The notes under the pieces were generated by a model. The model made no database searches and was not told where the DNA came from. It saw nothing but the letters and a program-made list of their open reading frames with translations. A DNA stretch of 64,000 nt from NCBI RefSeq assembly GCF_014200305.1, contig NZ_JACHBL010000001.1, positions 868,001 to 932,000 of the forward strand. The letters run 5' to 3'. This DNA is from Neomicrococcus lactis (lineage in GTDB: Bacteria; Actinomycetota; Actinomycetes; Actinomycetales; Micrococcaceae). The translations under genes and the position numbers were made by a program. Below are positions 55,087-64,000 of the stretch, in pieces. Every line of letters begins with the position of its first letter. Within the stretch, counting starts at the first letter, position 1.

Positions 55087-57001
55087 TCCCAACCAACGCC
55101 CAGACATCACGCTCAACATGCCTCACGGCGATACCTCTGGCGCTCTTCGCATTCCCGCCCAGCGTCAGCAAAGGAGAATGTGGGGCACGGCGTGGTCACT
55201 CATCATTCTCAGCACTGTGGGCCTCGGCGCGGTGTATATCCGGCCTGTCGACGTTGCTGATTCTCTCGGTGTTTTCGGTTCACTCATGTTTGCGTTTTCA
55301 CTCGTTGCGCTTCTGATTGGAGCCACGGTGATTGTTCACACCTTCTACGCTCCGCCGGAGGTGTTCTGGTCCAAGTGGTTCCGGCTTCGCGAATCGCCAA
55401 TCGCCACCCTGTTTGGTGCGTTCGTCGTCGTGGCCCTCTTCGCCGGTAGTAATACAGAGGTTCACGGAGTTCGAACCTTCTCCGAATCTGCAAGCCCTCA
55501 ATCCGCAACCATCCAGCGACACACCCCGCAAGAGACGATTGACGCATGGTGGAGCCGGACCGAGAAGTGTCGCGTTACGCTATCTGACGGTGTGACCAGA
55601 GCTCGGCCGCTTGTCATGGTGGCTTCGAAGGGTGGTGGCATTCGGGCCGCTTATTGGACTGCTATAGCTCTTCAGCGCATGTCTGAAACGAATCCCTGTG
55701 CTTTGGCTTCGATTGCGGTGGCATCGGGTGTATCCGGTGGCTCGATGGGACTTTCCATCAGCCGATTCAACGGGGCTGGTCAGGCTAACGCCGTGGACGA
55801 AGTCCGTTCGATGGGCCAATCGAGCGCTCTATCTCAAGCGACTCTTGGTCTTCTCCTGCGAGACCCTCTGTACACCGCTACGGGCGTTCCTGCGCTGACT
55901 GGTTTCGGTCCGAGCGATGGCGGATGGAATATCACCGACATACCTGAAGCTCGGTGGGTCGATCGAGCCGGACTGATGGAACTCGACTGGGAAAAGCGCT
56001 CGGCAACGTCTCTATCGCAGGATTTCTGGAACCCACCCACCGAAAACCGCGAAGACAAGCTCAGCGCAGACCTGATCCTCAACTCAACTGACGCCATTAC
56101 CGGTTGCCGAGTCTTGGTCTCCCACATCAACGCGACAGAGCCTCAGCGCTCAGCCGATGAAGTCGCCACCACTACGCGAGGGTGCTCAAACAGCTCGGCT
56201 CCGTTGCCTTTTTCCATCGATTTCTATCGCCAATTCGTGCAGAGTCCCACGCAGGTGCTGGATCGCTGCAACGGAACCCTGACGGCCGCCACGGCTTCCA
56301 TGCTGTCCGCTCGTTTTCCATACGTGACCCCCTCGGGCGTCGTTGGCCCATGCCACAGCAGTCCTCAAGCGCAGCTGATTGATGGGGGATACGCGGAGGT
56401 GACGGGCTTGGGATCCATTATTGACTTGGGCCCGGAGCTCCTTGAGGCCGCCGCGCAGAAATCACAGGTCGAAAATGGTGACCCGGTCATACCGATCGTG
56501 ATCTATCTGGATAACGACCGTGGCGGAGACTTGCTCCCTGCCCCACCCAACGCGATCTCCGAATTGATGATCCCGATTACTGGCAATTCGAATGCCGCAA
56601 CCTCGCAGGTATCTGCCGCTTCGCTGCTTCAGCGGGCCGCACACTTGGTTGGTTTTCAGTCCCAGAACGACGACGCCGCTAAGGTCAGCGAAACAGCTTC
56701 GGCATTATTGCAAGGCAGCGTGATTGTGGTTTCGCAGCGTTCGGAGCCATCGGTTGCCGCACCCTTGGGCTGGATTCTTTCCTCCGCAAGTACGAAGCAA
56801 ATGGATAAGTCACTCGAGCAAGAAGTCACTCGTGGCTGCAGCGTTGAATCGAACAACGTGAATGGATATCCGAGCCTCGGTTATCTCGTGAATCTCTTTG
56901 GAGCCTGCCCTGCTGGGGTGCCAGATGGGGGCGCGGGGAGCGACACTGCTATCGAAATTTGGCCCCCTAGTGCTTTTTTTGTCCGCAAATACCCCCACTG
57001 A
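54797..57001 (+). CDS. C-terminal part of a membrane patatin-like phospholipase (frameshifted)
   Basis: The frame has three more hydrophobic segments and then a patatin-type hydrolase domain. The oxyanion glycine motif is SKGGGIRAAYW, the nucleophile elbow GVSGGSMG with Ser, and the dyad aspartate IDGGYAEVTG. True translation of this part presumably needs the upstream half; internal starts such as ATG 54824, 54854 or 54887 have no clear ribosome site. The family cleaves lipid acyl esters at membranes. The role here is unknown. G7 at 54879-54885 is the break point. Confidence 0.78.
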   Translation: MVASVFVQKMGRIHGDIQPMKHALSGSWGGMLALATAVVASLTLIRSHAVFTMLGHGSLFQAMIPVLGFALAVAAWPSGRPALEKVCELAHITALTDPNQRPDITLNMPHGDTSGALRIPAQRQQRRMWGTAWSLIILSTVGLGAVYIRPVDVADSLGVFGSLMFAFSLVALLIGATVIVHTFYAPPEVFWSKWFRLRESPIATLFGAFVVVALFAGSNTEVHGVRTFSESASPQSATIQRHTPQETIDAWWSRTEKCRVTLSDGVTRARPLVMVASKGGGIRAAYWTAIALQRMSETNPCALASIAVASGVSGGSMGLSISRFNGAGQANAVDEVRSMGQSSALSQATLGLLLRDPLYTATGVPALTGFGPSDGGWNITDIPEARWVDRAGLMELDWEKRSATSLSQDFWNPPTENREDKLSADLILNSTDAITGCRVLVSHINATEPQRSADEVATTTRGCSNSSAPLPFSIDFYRQFVQSPTQVLDRCNGTLTAATASMLSARFPYVTPSGVVGPCHSSPQAQLIDGGYAEVTGLGSIIDLGPELLEAAAQKSQVENGDPVIPIVIYLDNDRGGDLLPAPPNAISELMIPITGNSNAATSQVSAASLLQRAAHLVGFQSQNDDAAKVSETASALLQGSVIVVSQRSEPSVAAPLGWILSSASTKQMDKSLEQEVTRGCSVESNNVNGYPSLGYLVNLFGACPAGVPDGGAGSDTAIEIWPPSAFFVRKYPH
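54879..54885 (+). other. G7 homopolymer at the frameshift
   Basis: Seven consecutive G where six would keep a single reading frame across the membrane patatin-like gene. It could be phase variation by slippage, mutation or a sequencing indel. Confidence 0.75.
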
Positions 57002-57176
57002 ATTTGAGCACCCCATATAGGCACTCGCTTTTTTCGACTCAATGATTTCCACATGTCAGAAATACGAGCGAAAAACCATTGCCGATCTACGGGAAAACTG
57101 CTTGGATCAGTTAAGTCCCTATGGGTTTAGTGAGATTCATAGCGGGCTGATCTATTAGTTCAACAATGGAGTTGTC

Positions 57177-58655
57177 ATGACACAGCAGTTGGCAGGTCAA
57201 GCGGTCCACACAGATCTTTACATCAACGGAGAGACAGAAGGCGCGGAAGGCGGACTGACGATCAAGGATCCCGCGAATCCAACAGAAGTCGTTGGTGTTG
57301 CAGCCGCAGCGACGAGGCAGCAAGCCCTAGATGCCGTTGCAGCCGCAAAGAAGGCGTTCCCAGCTTGGTCGGCATTGGAACCCGAAAAACGTGCTCGATA
57401 CCTCAGCGAAGCAATCAAGGTTCTAGCGGAATTCCAGATGGAAGACGCCGAAGTATTGTCTCGAGAGAACGGAAAGATCCTCCAAGAAGGCATTATCGAT
57501 CTCATCGTCTTCAACATTCGATTCCAACTGGCCTGCGGCCTTGCCGATAAAGTCAACGAAACAACCGTGCTTGCAGGCCCGCCCACCGAGACCGTCGTCG
57601 CCTACAAACCACTTGGCGTCGTGACGTTGATCGTGCCTTTCAACTGGCCGCTCGCAATTTTGGCCGCTTCGCTTCCTTACGCCCTGGTCGCCGGCAACAC
57701 CGTGGTGGTCAAGCCACCACCATCTGCACCACTGGCAACAGCGCGTGTACTTCAGCGCGTGGCGCAGCAACTTCCCGCAGGCGTTCTCAACGTTATTACC
57801 GGGGAAGATGCCGTCGTTGGAGAACCTCTCATTGCTAATGATGATGTGGCCAAGGTGTGCTTCACCGGAAGTAGTAACGGTGGAAAGCGCATCATGGAAA
57901 TGGCCTCACGAAACCTCACGCGAGTGGCGTTGGAACTCGGAGGAAATGACCCTGCGCTCATCCTTGAGGACGCCGAAATTGACGACGCCTCATTAGACCG
58001 CTTGTTCCACGGCACATTCGACACCACGGGCCAGGTTTGCATGGCAGTGAAACGCCTCTATGTTCACCGGTCTCGTTACGAGGAAGTCGTGGAAGGATTG
58101 AAGGCACGGCTCGAGAACACGGTTCTTGGCCGCGGCACCGACCAAGGAACCACCATGGGACCACTGCATTCGCCACTCCAGAAAGCACTCGTTAATGAGT
58201 TGGTTGAAGAAGCTAAAGCCTCCGGAGCAGAGGTTTTGGAGTTCGGAAGTCTGCCCGAAGGTGAACTTGCCGCAGGCAACTTTGTTCGCCCATCATTGGT
58301 GCTGAATCCAGACCCATCACTGCGAATCGTCACTCTGGAGCAATTTGGGCCAACACTACCGATCTTGGTCTTTGACGATGTTGAGGAAGCAATAGCTGCC
58401 GCAAACGACACCTGGGCAGGACTCTGCGCCTCAGTGTGGACCAAAGATGACGCGAAAGCACGCAGCATCGGCTCTCGACTCGAAGCAGGCTATGTCTTCG
58501 TCAACTCACACGGTCCAGCCACGCTTGATGAGAGAGCCCCATTTGGAGGCTTCAAGGCGTCTGGCATGGGACGAGAAATGGGCACAGAAGGCCTCCGCGA
58601 ATTCATGGATACTCGCAGCGTAGGTATCAACGTAGGGGGATTCGAAGCCCACTAA
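57177..58655 (+). CDS. NAD(P)-dependent aldehyde dehydrogenase
   Basis: 492-residue enzyme oxidising an aldehyde to the acid. The general base lies in LELGGNDPALIL and the catalytic cysteine in TTGQVCMAVKR. The cofactor-binding FTGSSNGGKRI and PFNWPLA are present. It resembles the broad aldehyde/benzaldehyde group; the substrate is not evident. GGAG precedes ATG 57178 region closely. Monocistronic, with a hairpin after it. Confidence 0.92.
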   Translation: MTQQLAGQAVHTDLYINGETEGAEGGLTIKDPANPTEVVGVAAAATRQQALDAVAAAKKAFPAWSALEPEKRARYLSEAIKVLAEFQMEDAEVLSRENGKILQEGIIDLIVFNIRFQLACGLADKVNETTVLAGPPTETVVAYKPLGVVTLIVPFNWPLAILAASLPYALVAGNTVVVKPPPSAPLATARVLQRVAQQLPAGVLNVITGEDAVVGEPLIANDDVAKVCFTGSSNGGKRIMEMASRNLTRVALELGGNDPALILEDAEIDDASLDRLFHGTFDTTGQVCMAVKRLYVHRSRYEEVVEGLKARLENTVLGRGTDQGTTMGPLHSPLQKALVNELVEEAKASGAEVLEFGSLPEGELAAGNFVRPSLVLNPDPSLRIVTLEQFGPTLPILVFDDVEEAIAAANDTWAGLCASVWTKDDAKARSIGSRLEAGYVFVNSHGPATLDERAPFGGFKASGMGREMGTEGLREFMDTRSVGINVGGFEAH

Positions 58656-58663
58656 ATGTGCAT

Positions 58664-58696
58664 GGGAGCTACACGAACCTAAATTGTGTAGCTCCC
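58664..58696 (+). terminator. Hairpin after the aldehyde dehydrogenase gene
   Basis: GGGAGCTACAC (58664-58674) pairs perfectly with GTGTAGCTCCC (58686-58696). It lies 9 nt after the stop. The T-run is missing, so termination strength is uncertain. Confidence 0.65.
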
Positions 58697-59141
58697 GTCC
58701 ATCTAGACAGGTAAGGATCTGGGGGAGCGGCGCTCATTTCAAGATGCCCCAATCAGCAGTTCAAGTGGTCTGACCAAGGCAGCCCGATACTTGGGTCCCA
58801 CACAAGAAAACTGCTAGCAGTGCTGCACAAATGAACAGCTGAGTTCTCAAGATTGTTTGAGGTGCTTTCATCCGGAGAGTCATGAGTTATTGACGGCGTC
58901 TAGGAACCGACAAATGCAAGGGGACAAATGCGTGGGTCTCGGTTCCAGCGCCTCGCAGAAGATATGGAATAGGGGCTACAGGTCAGCCGACCCCACTCAG
59001 TCAGATTCATGCTAGTTGACATAATGTATATTATCGGCGCTCCAATATAGTCTCTAGACATGTACAACTAAGTGGCTTGGATGCCGGTTACTCTAAGTGA
59101 ATCTAACGTCTTACATCGAGCAAAGACTGAGCAACATCACC
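58697..59141. other. Intergenic region before the LysR gene
   Basis: About 445 bp without a supported gene. It contains the perfect inverted repeat ATAAT-gtat-ATTAT (59021-59034) beside TTGACA (59016-59021), a likely regulator-binding promoter for the LysR gene. A frame from 59072 is weak. Confidence 0.45.
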
Positions 59142-59588
59142 ATGGAACTTCGACAGATCGAAGCATTCATCGCCGTCGCCGAAGAATTGCACTTCGGACG
59201 CGCAGCTCAACGCTTGCACATGGCTCAGTCGCCACTCAGTCAATCCATCAAGAAACTTGAGAAGGATTTAGGCGCACAACTCGTTGAGCGCAATACACGG
59301 ACCGCCTCATTGACTAAGGCTGGACAGTCTTTTCTGCCACATGCTCGAAATGTACTCACAGAGCTGGATCTCGCGCGACGATCCACGAACTCTGACGATG
59401 GTGCTATCTACGGTCAGCTGTCCATCGGATTCTCCGGCGCGTTGAACCATTCCACATTGCCACCTCTGACAAGGGCTTTGCGCGCCTACTACCCCGGCCT
59501 GGATTTAATTCTAAACGGTGGGCTTTTGACTCAGGATGCTCTAGATCAATTGCGCCAAGGAAGCCTCGATCTTGCCTCTGCGCACTAG
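59142..59588 (+). pseudogene. Truncated LysR-family regulator
   Basis: From ATG 59142 the protein begins MELRQIEAFIAVAEELHFGR, the classic LysR winged helix, with AQRLHMAQSPLSQSIKKLE. The co-inducer domain starts (LSIGFSGALNHSTLPPL) but stops at residue 148, whereas LysR proteins have about 300. The last residues LDLASAH run straight into the convergent S51 gene, with overlapping stops. About 150 codons have been lost, probably by deletion. The DNA-binding part could still act. Confidence 0.85.
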
Positions 59589-60280
59589 CCCAGCTGGATG
59601 CAGGTGCCTTCAGAAATGACGGTTCGTTCTCCGTTCACCACCGAGACGGCCGACTGGTCATCGAGCGCATATGCGTCATTGTCGATCTGCTGAAACCATT
59701 TCTGAGCGGCGTCGAGGGTGTTCGTCGGCATGTCCGGATGATTCAGATGTGGGAAAAGTGAGAAATTCACAAGGCCCAGAGTTTGATCAGCGGGCGCCGA
59801 CGGATCCTCGACGCTTGCTTCAAGGCCCTTTGATCCAGAGGTGACGAACTCGCGCCCAATGCGCGGCGTCAGAACCATACTGCCGGCGCTCACGCCGACC
59901 CACACGAGGTCTGGGAAATTCAGCAGCTCTTCCCACAGGCCGGATGCGTGCAACCAGTGACGCAAGTACACGGCGTCGCCACCATCCACCAGCAGGACGT
60001 CGGTGGCATCCAGCCATGGGAGCCACCGACTCTTGTTCATCGTCGGCAAAGCCAGCAGCTCCAACAAGCCCACAGATGACCATCCGAGCCCCGTCATATG
60101 AGTCGCTTCCTGGCCCGACACAAAATTCCACATGGTCTTCGGCGTGCACCACGGATGCCCGTATTGAGCGGTAGGAATGCACAAGGCTGAAGATTCAGAG
60201 ATGGTCTTCCCTAAGAGGTTTTCGAGTCCGGTGCGAATGCTGCCGTTCGTCACTCCACCCGAGGTCAACAGCAGTTTCAT
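59585..60280 (-). CDS. Peptidase S51 family (dipeptidase E-like) protein
   Basis: 231 residues. The nucleophile is in VGVSAGSMVL, a GxSAGS variant of the S51/class I glutamine amidotransferase fold, and LLVDGGDAVYL precedes it. The histidine partner is probably in FPHLNHPD. Such enzymes cleave Asp- or Glu-containing dipeptides, or are related cyanophycinases. ATG 60280 overlaps the TetR stop as ATGA. Confidence 0.87.
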   Translation of the reverse strand: MKLLLTSGGVTNGSIRTGLENLLGKTISESSALCIPTAQYGHPWCTPKTMWNFVSGQEATHMTGLGWSSVGLLELLALPTMNKSRWLPWLDATDVLLVDGGDAVYLRHWLHASGLWEELLNFPDLVWVGVSAGSMVLTPRIGREFVTSGSKGLEASVEDPSAPADQTLGLVNFSLFPHLNHPDMPTNTLDAAQKWFQQIDNDAYALDDQSAVSVVNGERTVISEGTCIQLG

Positions 60281-60909
60281 GCTGCACCACCTTGAAAAAT
60301 CGAGTCCAGCTGGGAGCGGCATTCGCGGAAGACCAGAATAGGATCCACGGCCTCACCCTCAGCCGCCAACTCCCCCCAGCGAATCCAACTCGTTCGCCAC
60401 AGCGCCAGGTAAACCTCGGCTACCAAAAGTAAGCGAGCGTCGTCGTGCTCCGGAAAATTTCTTTGGAGTGCCACCCTCAAGGCCTTGCTTAAGTCTTGCT
60501 CTTGCGCCGCGGCGAGCGAGCGCATGTCACCTTCCATTGCAAGGAGACGGGCAATGCGACGGTGCTCCCCCAGGCTCGCCGTATTTTCAGAAAGCATCAC
60601 GCGTTCAGCAGCATCGGCAATGAGATGCATCGGATCGACAGGACGCGGCATGGCGCTCACATCAAGGGACTCAATGACGTCCAACATGCGGCGATGTCCA
60701 GGCAACGCGGCCTGATCTTTGCTCGCAAAGTATCGGAAGAAAGTACGCGAGGAAATGCCGGCGCGGTCCGCAATGTCCTGAACCGTCGTTGCGGCGACGC
60801 CCTTCTCTTCAAACAGAGAAATGGCCGCCTCGTGGATCTCGGCCTCCGTCTGAAGACGACGCCTCTCACGCAATCCAAGTGGCGCGTCCTCAACTGCTCC
60901 GGGGCGCAT
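60277..60909 (-). CDS. TetR-family transcriptional repressor
   Basis: 210 residues from ATG 60909 (GGAGGGG just upstream; GTG 60924 possible). The N-terminal helix-turn-helix is TTVQDIADRAGISSRTFFRYFASK. The C-terminal ligand domain is all-helical. It is divergent from an MFS drug exporter, so it probably represses that gene and itself through the shared operator. Confidence 0.9.
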   Translation of the reverse strand: MRPGAVEDAPLGLRERRRLQTEAEIHEAAISLFEEKGVAATTVQDIADRAGISSRTFFRYFASKDQAALPGHRRMLDVIESLDVSAMPRPVDPMHLIADAAERVMLSENTASLGEHRRIARLLAMEGDMRSLAAAQEQDLSKALRVALQRNFPEHDDARLLLVAEVYLALWRTSWIRWGELAAEGEAVDPILVFRECRSQLDSIFQGGAA

Positions 60910-60933
60910 TGCCCCTCCCCTCACATCGTTGTG

Positions 60934-60973
60934 TTGAAAAACACTATTCTATGACACTTATGCCAAACTGTCA
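60934..60973 (+). promoter_or_regulatory. Promoter and TetR operator of the MFS exporter gene
   Basis: TTGAAA (60934-60939), 18-nt spacer, TTATGC (60958-60963) form a promoter for the exporter. The inverted repeat TGACA-N12-TGTCA (60952-60973) overlaps the -10, suitable for TetR-type repression. Confidence 0.5.
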
Positions 60974-61051
60974 CAGTATGCCATAATTTCGAAGCGGAAA
61001 CTTTCGTTGTAACCCATGATGACACCCCTTTGCACAGAAATAGGTAACTGT

Positions 61052-62518
61052 ATGCCCTCGTCCCTCGCACAAGAGGAATCCGCTCCACCACAAACGAAAG
61101 CGGAGCAGCAACTCAGCACTAAGGGTGTCACCACCATCATCACCGTGCTGGCGCTCTCCGCGTTCTTGATGATTCTCAATGAGACCGTGCTCTCCGTGGC
61201 ACTTCCCAACCTCATGGCCGAATTCAACGTGAATGCCGTGAGCGTTCAATGGCTGACTACCGGCTTCTTGCTCACGATGGCCATCGTCATTCCCACCACG
61301 GGTTTTTTGATTCAGCGCTTCACCACTCGAAGCCTGTTCACCGTGGCCGTTTCACTTTTCCTCGTGGGCACGTTCGTGGCCGCCATTGCACCGAATGTTG
61401 GTGTGATCCTGGTGGGCCGCATCATTCAGGCAAGCGGCACGGCCATTGTTCTTCCGTTGCTCATGGTGACCACGTTGACGCTCGTTGCACCCGCCCGTCG
61501 CGGTGCGGTCATGGGATTGAACTCCGTGGTGATTTCGGTTGCGCCGGCTATCGGCCCCACCCTTTCCGGCCTCGTTGTTGAAGCCTGGGGCTGGCGTTGG
61601 ATCTTCGGCGCGCTGGTCCCTCTGGCTGCCATCTTGCTTATTGCGGGTTTCGTAGCGCTCAAGCACAAGACTCCAACCCGTCGCGCTCCGCTGGATATTC
61701 TTTCCGTCATTGTTTCGGCTATCGGATTCGGCGGCTTGGTCTACGCACTCGCTTCTATCTCCGAAATCATCCACGGCTCGATAGCTCCTCTGATCGCCTT
61801 CGTCGTGGGTCTGGCTGCTCTCGCCATCTTCGTGAAGCGTCAGATCGCACTGAACCGCGACAACGGCGCCACGCTCTTGAACTTGATGCCTTTCACGCGT
61901 CACAACTTCCGCCTATCCGTGGCACTTCTCATGATCGCGATGGGCACCATGCTGGGAACCGTCATGATTCTGCCAATCTATCTCCAAAACGGACGAGATA
62001 TCAGCGTTCTCGAAACTGGTCTCATGCTGCTCCCGGGCGGCCTGATCCAAGGTATTGCTTCGCCGTTCGTCGGCCGCATCTTCGACAAGGTGGGTGCACT
62101 CCCCCTCGTTCTGCCCGGCTCGATTCTGCTTGCAGGAAGCATGTGGTGGCAGACCACTTTGAGTGCTGACACTCCCCTTCGTCTGGTCATCGCGATGAAC
62201 GTGGTCTTCTGCTTGGGTCTGGCCCTACTGATGACCCCATTAATGACGACGGCGTTGGGTGACCTTCCGCGCAACATGTACGGACACGGTTCCGCAATTT
62301 TGAATACGCTCCAGCAGTTGGCTGGCGCGGCGGGCACGGCGGCTTTCGTCGCAGCGCTCTCGATTGGTTCGGCTACCGCAGCGATGCGCGGCTCGAGCGA
62401 TGCCGATTCCGTGATTGCCGGCGCTCACGCCACGTTCACTTTTGGTGGCATCTTGGCCACGTTGGCAATCGTGCTGGCGTTCTTCATCAAGAAGGCGGCT
62501 CCAGCCGAGAAGCACTAG
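61052..62518 (+). CDS. MFS drug exporter, DHA2 (EmrB/QacA) type
   Basis: 488 residues from ATG 61052 (AGGT upstream; ATG 61016 also in frame), with about fourteen hydrophobic segments. The first-helix motif LMILNETVLSVALPNLM and the WLTTGFLLTMAI and GRIIQASGTAIVLPL motifs are typical of DHA2 proton-coupled multidrug exporters. It is paired with a divergent TetR gene. Substrates are unknown. Confidence 0.92.
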   Translation: MPSSLAQEESAPPQTKAEQQLSTKGVTTIITVLALSAFLMILNETVLSVALPNLMAEFNVNAVSVQWLTTGFLLTMAIVIPTTGFLIQRFTTRSLFTVAVSLFLVGTFVAAIAPNVGVILVGRIIQASGTAIVLPLLMVTTLTLVAPARRGAVMGLNSVVISVAPAIGPTLSGLVVEAWGWRWIFGALVPLAAILLIAGFVALKHKTPTRRAPLDILSVIVSAIGFGGLVYALASISEIIHGSIAPLIAFVVGLAALAIFVKRQIALNRDNGATLLNLMPFTRHNFRLSVALLMIAMGTMLGTVMILPIYLQNGRDISVLETGLMLLPGGLIQGIASPFVGRIFDKVGALPLVLPGSILLAGSMWWQTTLSADTPLRLVIAMNVVFCLGLALLMTPLMTTALGDLPRNMYGHGSAILNTLQQLAGAAGTAAFVAALSIGSATAAMRGSSDADSVIAGAHATFTFGGILATLAIVLAFFIKKAAPAEKH

Positions 62519-62554
62519 TCCGTTATTTCAAGGACACAGCTGAAATAGAGCAGA

Positions 62555-62609
62555 CAGAAGGGATCTCCACCCTCCGTCACCAGAGCGGATGGGCCGGAGA
62601 TACCTTCTG
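62555..62609. terminator. Hairpin between MFS gene and uvrA-like gene
   Basis: CAGAAGGGATCTCC and GGAGATACCTTCTG form a 14-bp stem with one mismatch, followed by TTT. It sits between two convergent genes and could serve both. Confidence 0.6.
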
Positions 62610-62642
62610 TTTAGGCCATAAAAGCCAGCCGATAAAGGAAGG

Positions 62643-64000
62643 CTAAGCGCCCACATACTCCTTCAAGTACTTACCCGTGAGCGTTGACGCATCTTTGACG
62701 ATCTCAGCCGGGGTTCCTTCGAAGACCACCTTGCCGCCTTCGTTACCTGCACCCGGACCCAGATCAATGATCCAGTCCGCATGGGCCATCACCGCCTGAT
62801 GATGCTCAATGACAATCACGGACTTCCCGGACTTTACGAGTCGATCAAGCAGTCCCATGAGCTGCTCAACGTCTGCCAAGTGCAGGCCCGTTGTGGGCTC
62901 ATCCAGAACGTAGATCTCACCCTTATCCGCCATTTGGGTTGCGAGCTTGAGTCGCTGGCGTTCACCGCCAGAGAGCGTGGTGAGTGGCTGGCCCAGGCTC
63001 AGGTAGCCGAGACCAACATCGGCCAAGCGCTGCAGAATCTTGTGCACCGCCGGAATTTTCGCGTCCCCGGCTCCAAAGAACGCCTCGGCCTCATCCACTG
63101 GCATGGAAAGAACTTCGTCGATGTTCTTGCCGGCCAAACGGTACTCAAGGACCTCGGGCTGGAAGCGCTTGCCCTCGCAGTCTTCACACGTGGTGCCCAC
63201 GGTCGCCATGAAGCCAAGCTCCGTGTAGACCACGCCGGCACCATTACAGGTAGGGCATGCCCCTTCAGAGTTCGCACTGAAAAGCGCGGGCTTCACACCG
63301 TTCTCTTTGGCGAATGCCTTGCGGATGGGTTCGAGCATCCCGGTATAAGTCGCGGGATTGCTGCGGCGCGATCCACGGATGGCGGTCTGGTCGATAGATA
63401 CAACGCCCTCATTCTTGGCGATTGAACCATGGACCAGCGAGCTCTTTCCCGAACCAGATACACCGGTGACAGCCACAAGAACGCCCAACGGAACGTCGAT
63501 GTCCACGTTCTGCAGATTGTTCTCCGAAGCACCACGAATCTTGAGCGACCCCTTGGGCTTATTCACGTTCGGCTTGAGCTGAGCACGATCATCCAGATGC
63601 TTGCCGGTGACAGTGCCGCTCTTCCGAAGATCCGCCACAGAACCCTCGAAGCAGATCTGTCCGCCGTGAGAACCCGGGCCAGGACCCATGTCCACTACGT
63701 AGTCGGCGATCTCGATCATCTCCGGCTTGTGCTCCACCACGAGGACGGTGTTGCCCTTGTCCCGAAGTCGTTGCAACAGCTCGTTCATGCGCTGAATATC
63801 GTGTGGGTGCAGTCCCACTGAAGGCTCATCAAATACGTACGTCACGTCCGTAAGCGCGGACCCCATGTGGCGGATCATTTTCACGCGCTGGGATTCACCG
63901 CCGGAGAGAGATCCAGAAGGACGGTCAAGGGTCAGATATCCCAAGCCAATCTCCACGAACTGATCCAAGGTGTGCTGCAGGTTCTCGATCAAGGGCGCCA
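62643..64000 (-). CDS. UvrA-like ABC ATPase, 5' end beyond window
   Basis: C-terminal 450 or so residues of a UvrA-family protein. Two ABC signatures (SGSLSGGESQRVKM and TTLSGGERQRLKL), Walker A GVSGSGKSS, two Walker B segments (FDEPSVGLHPHD, LDEPTTGLH), and a zinc site CPTC...CEDCEG are visible. In-frame spacing and the lack of the long UvrB-binding insertion visible here suggest the short UvrA2/DrrC-like paralogue, often near drug exporters, but the missing N-terminus is needed to decide. The frame runs off the window end. Confidence 0.85.
   Translation of the reverse strand, partial: APLIENLQHTLDQFVEIGLGYLTLDRPSGSLSGGESQRVKMIRHMGSALTDVTYVFDEPSVGLHPHDIQRMNELLQRLRDKGNTVLVVEHKPEMIEIADYVVDMGPGPGSHGGQICFEGSVADLRKSGTVTGKHLDDRAQLKPNVNKPKGSLKIRGASENNLQNVDIDVPLGVLVAVTGVSGSGKSSLVHGSIAKNEGVVSIDQTAIRGSRRSNPATYTGMLEPIRKAFAKENGVKPALFSANSEGACPTCNGAGVVYTELGFMATVGTTCEDCEGKRFQPEVLEYRLAGKNIDEVLSMPVDEAEAFFGAGDAKIPAVHKILQRLADVGLGYLSLGQPLTTLSGGERQRLKLATQMADKGEIYVLDEPTTGLHLADVEQLMGLLDRLVKSGKSVIVIEHHQAVMAHADWIIDLGPGAGNEGGKVVFEGTPAEIVKDASTLTGKYLKEYVGA

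Overview
The window reads as the chromosome of a moderately high-GC actinomycete, most likely a Micrococcaceae (Arthrobacter-like) relative. This is inferred from the gene set and order: lepA-hemW, DUF3097, hrcA-dnaJ-rsmE-phoH-ybeY-corC-era, leuA-recO-uppS, DUF3043, and ctaCDF facing a ctaE-qcrCAB operon. I cannot name the species. || Bases 1-26850 are core chromosome: translation and protein quality control (lepA, hemW, hrcA behind a CIRCE operator, dnaJ, ybeY, era), leucine synthesis behind a short leucine-rich leader peptide, cell-wall lipid carrier synthesis (uppS), pyrD, an Fe-S carrier (erpA) and the aa3 oxidase genes ctaC-ctaD-ctaF. A compact arsenic operon arsR-aquaporin-arsC sits at 3.7-5.2 kb. 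It uses a channel where most ars operons have an ArsB or Acr3 pump. || Bases 26850-46000 are accessory DNA inserted between the cytochrome oxidase operon and the convergent bc complex operon. Its core is a complete Tn3-family transposon at 27135-41471, with identical 40-bp terminal inverted repeats and a 5-bp GGCTA target duplication. It carries a resolvase with its res region, a 1022-aa transposase, two CmtR-like metal sensors with a 19-bp palindromic operator, a P1B metal ATPase, signal peptidase II, CadD, a DsbA-VKOR disulfide pair, a frameshifted GDCCVxC protein and a full system II cytochrome c maturation set (TlpA/ResA-like, CcdA, ResB, CcsB). The cargo joins cadmium export with thiol redox and cytochrome c assembly. 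|| To its right lie a four-gene cluster with two paralogous small secreted cysteine proteins (41622-43547), a decayed second Tn3 transposase next to a 38-bp repeat that also occurs at 26941, and a predicted secreted toxin with an adjacent immunity-like gene (44428-45536, minus strand). || Bases 46000-64000 return to chromosome: the qcrB-qcrA-qcrC-ctaE block on the minus strand, trpD, a SatD-like regulator with a membrane partner, an Lrp-type RAM protein, DUF3054, a membrane patatin-like gene split by a G7 frameshift, an aldehyde dehydrogenase, a truncated LysR gene, a TetR-S51 peptidase pair divergent from an MFS exporter, and a UvrA-like ABC protein cut off by the window end.
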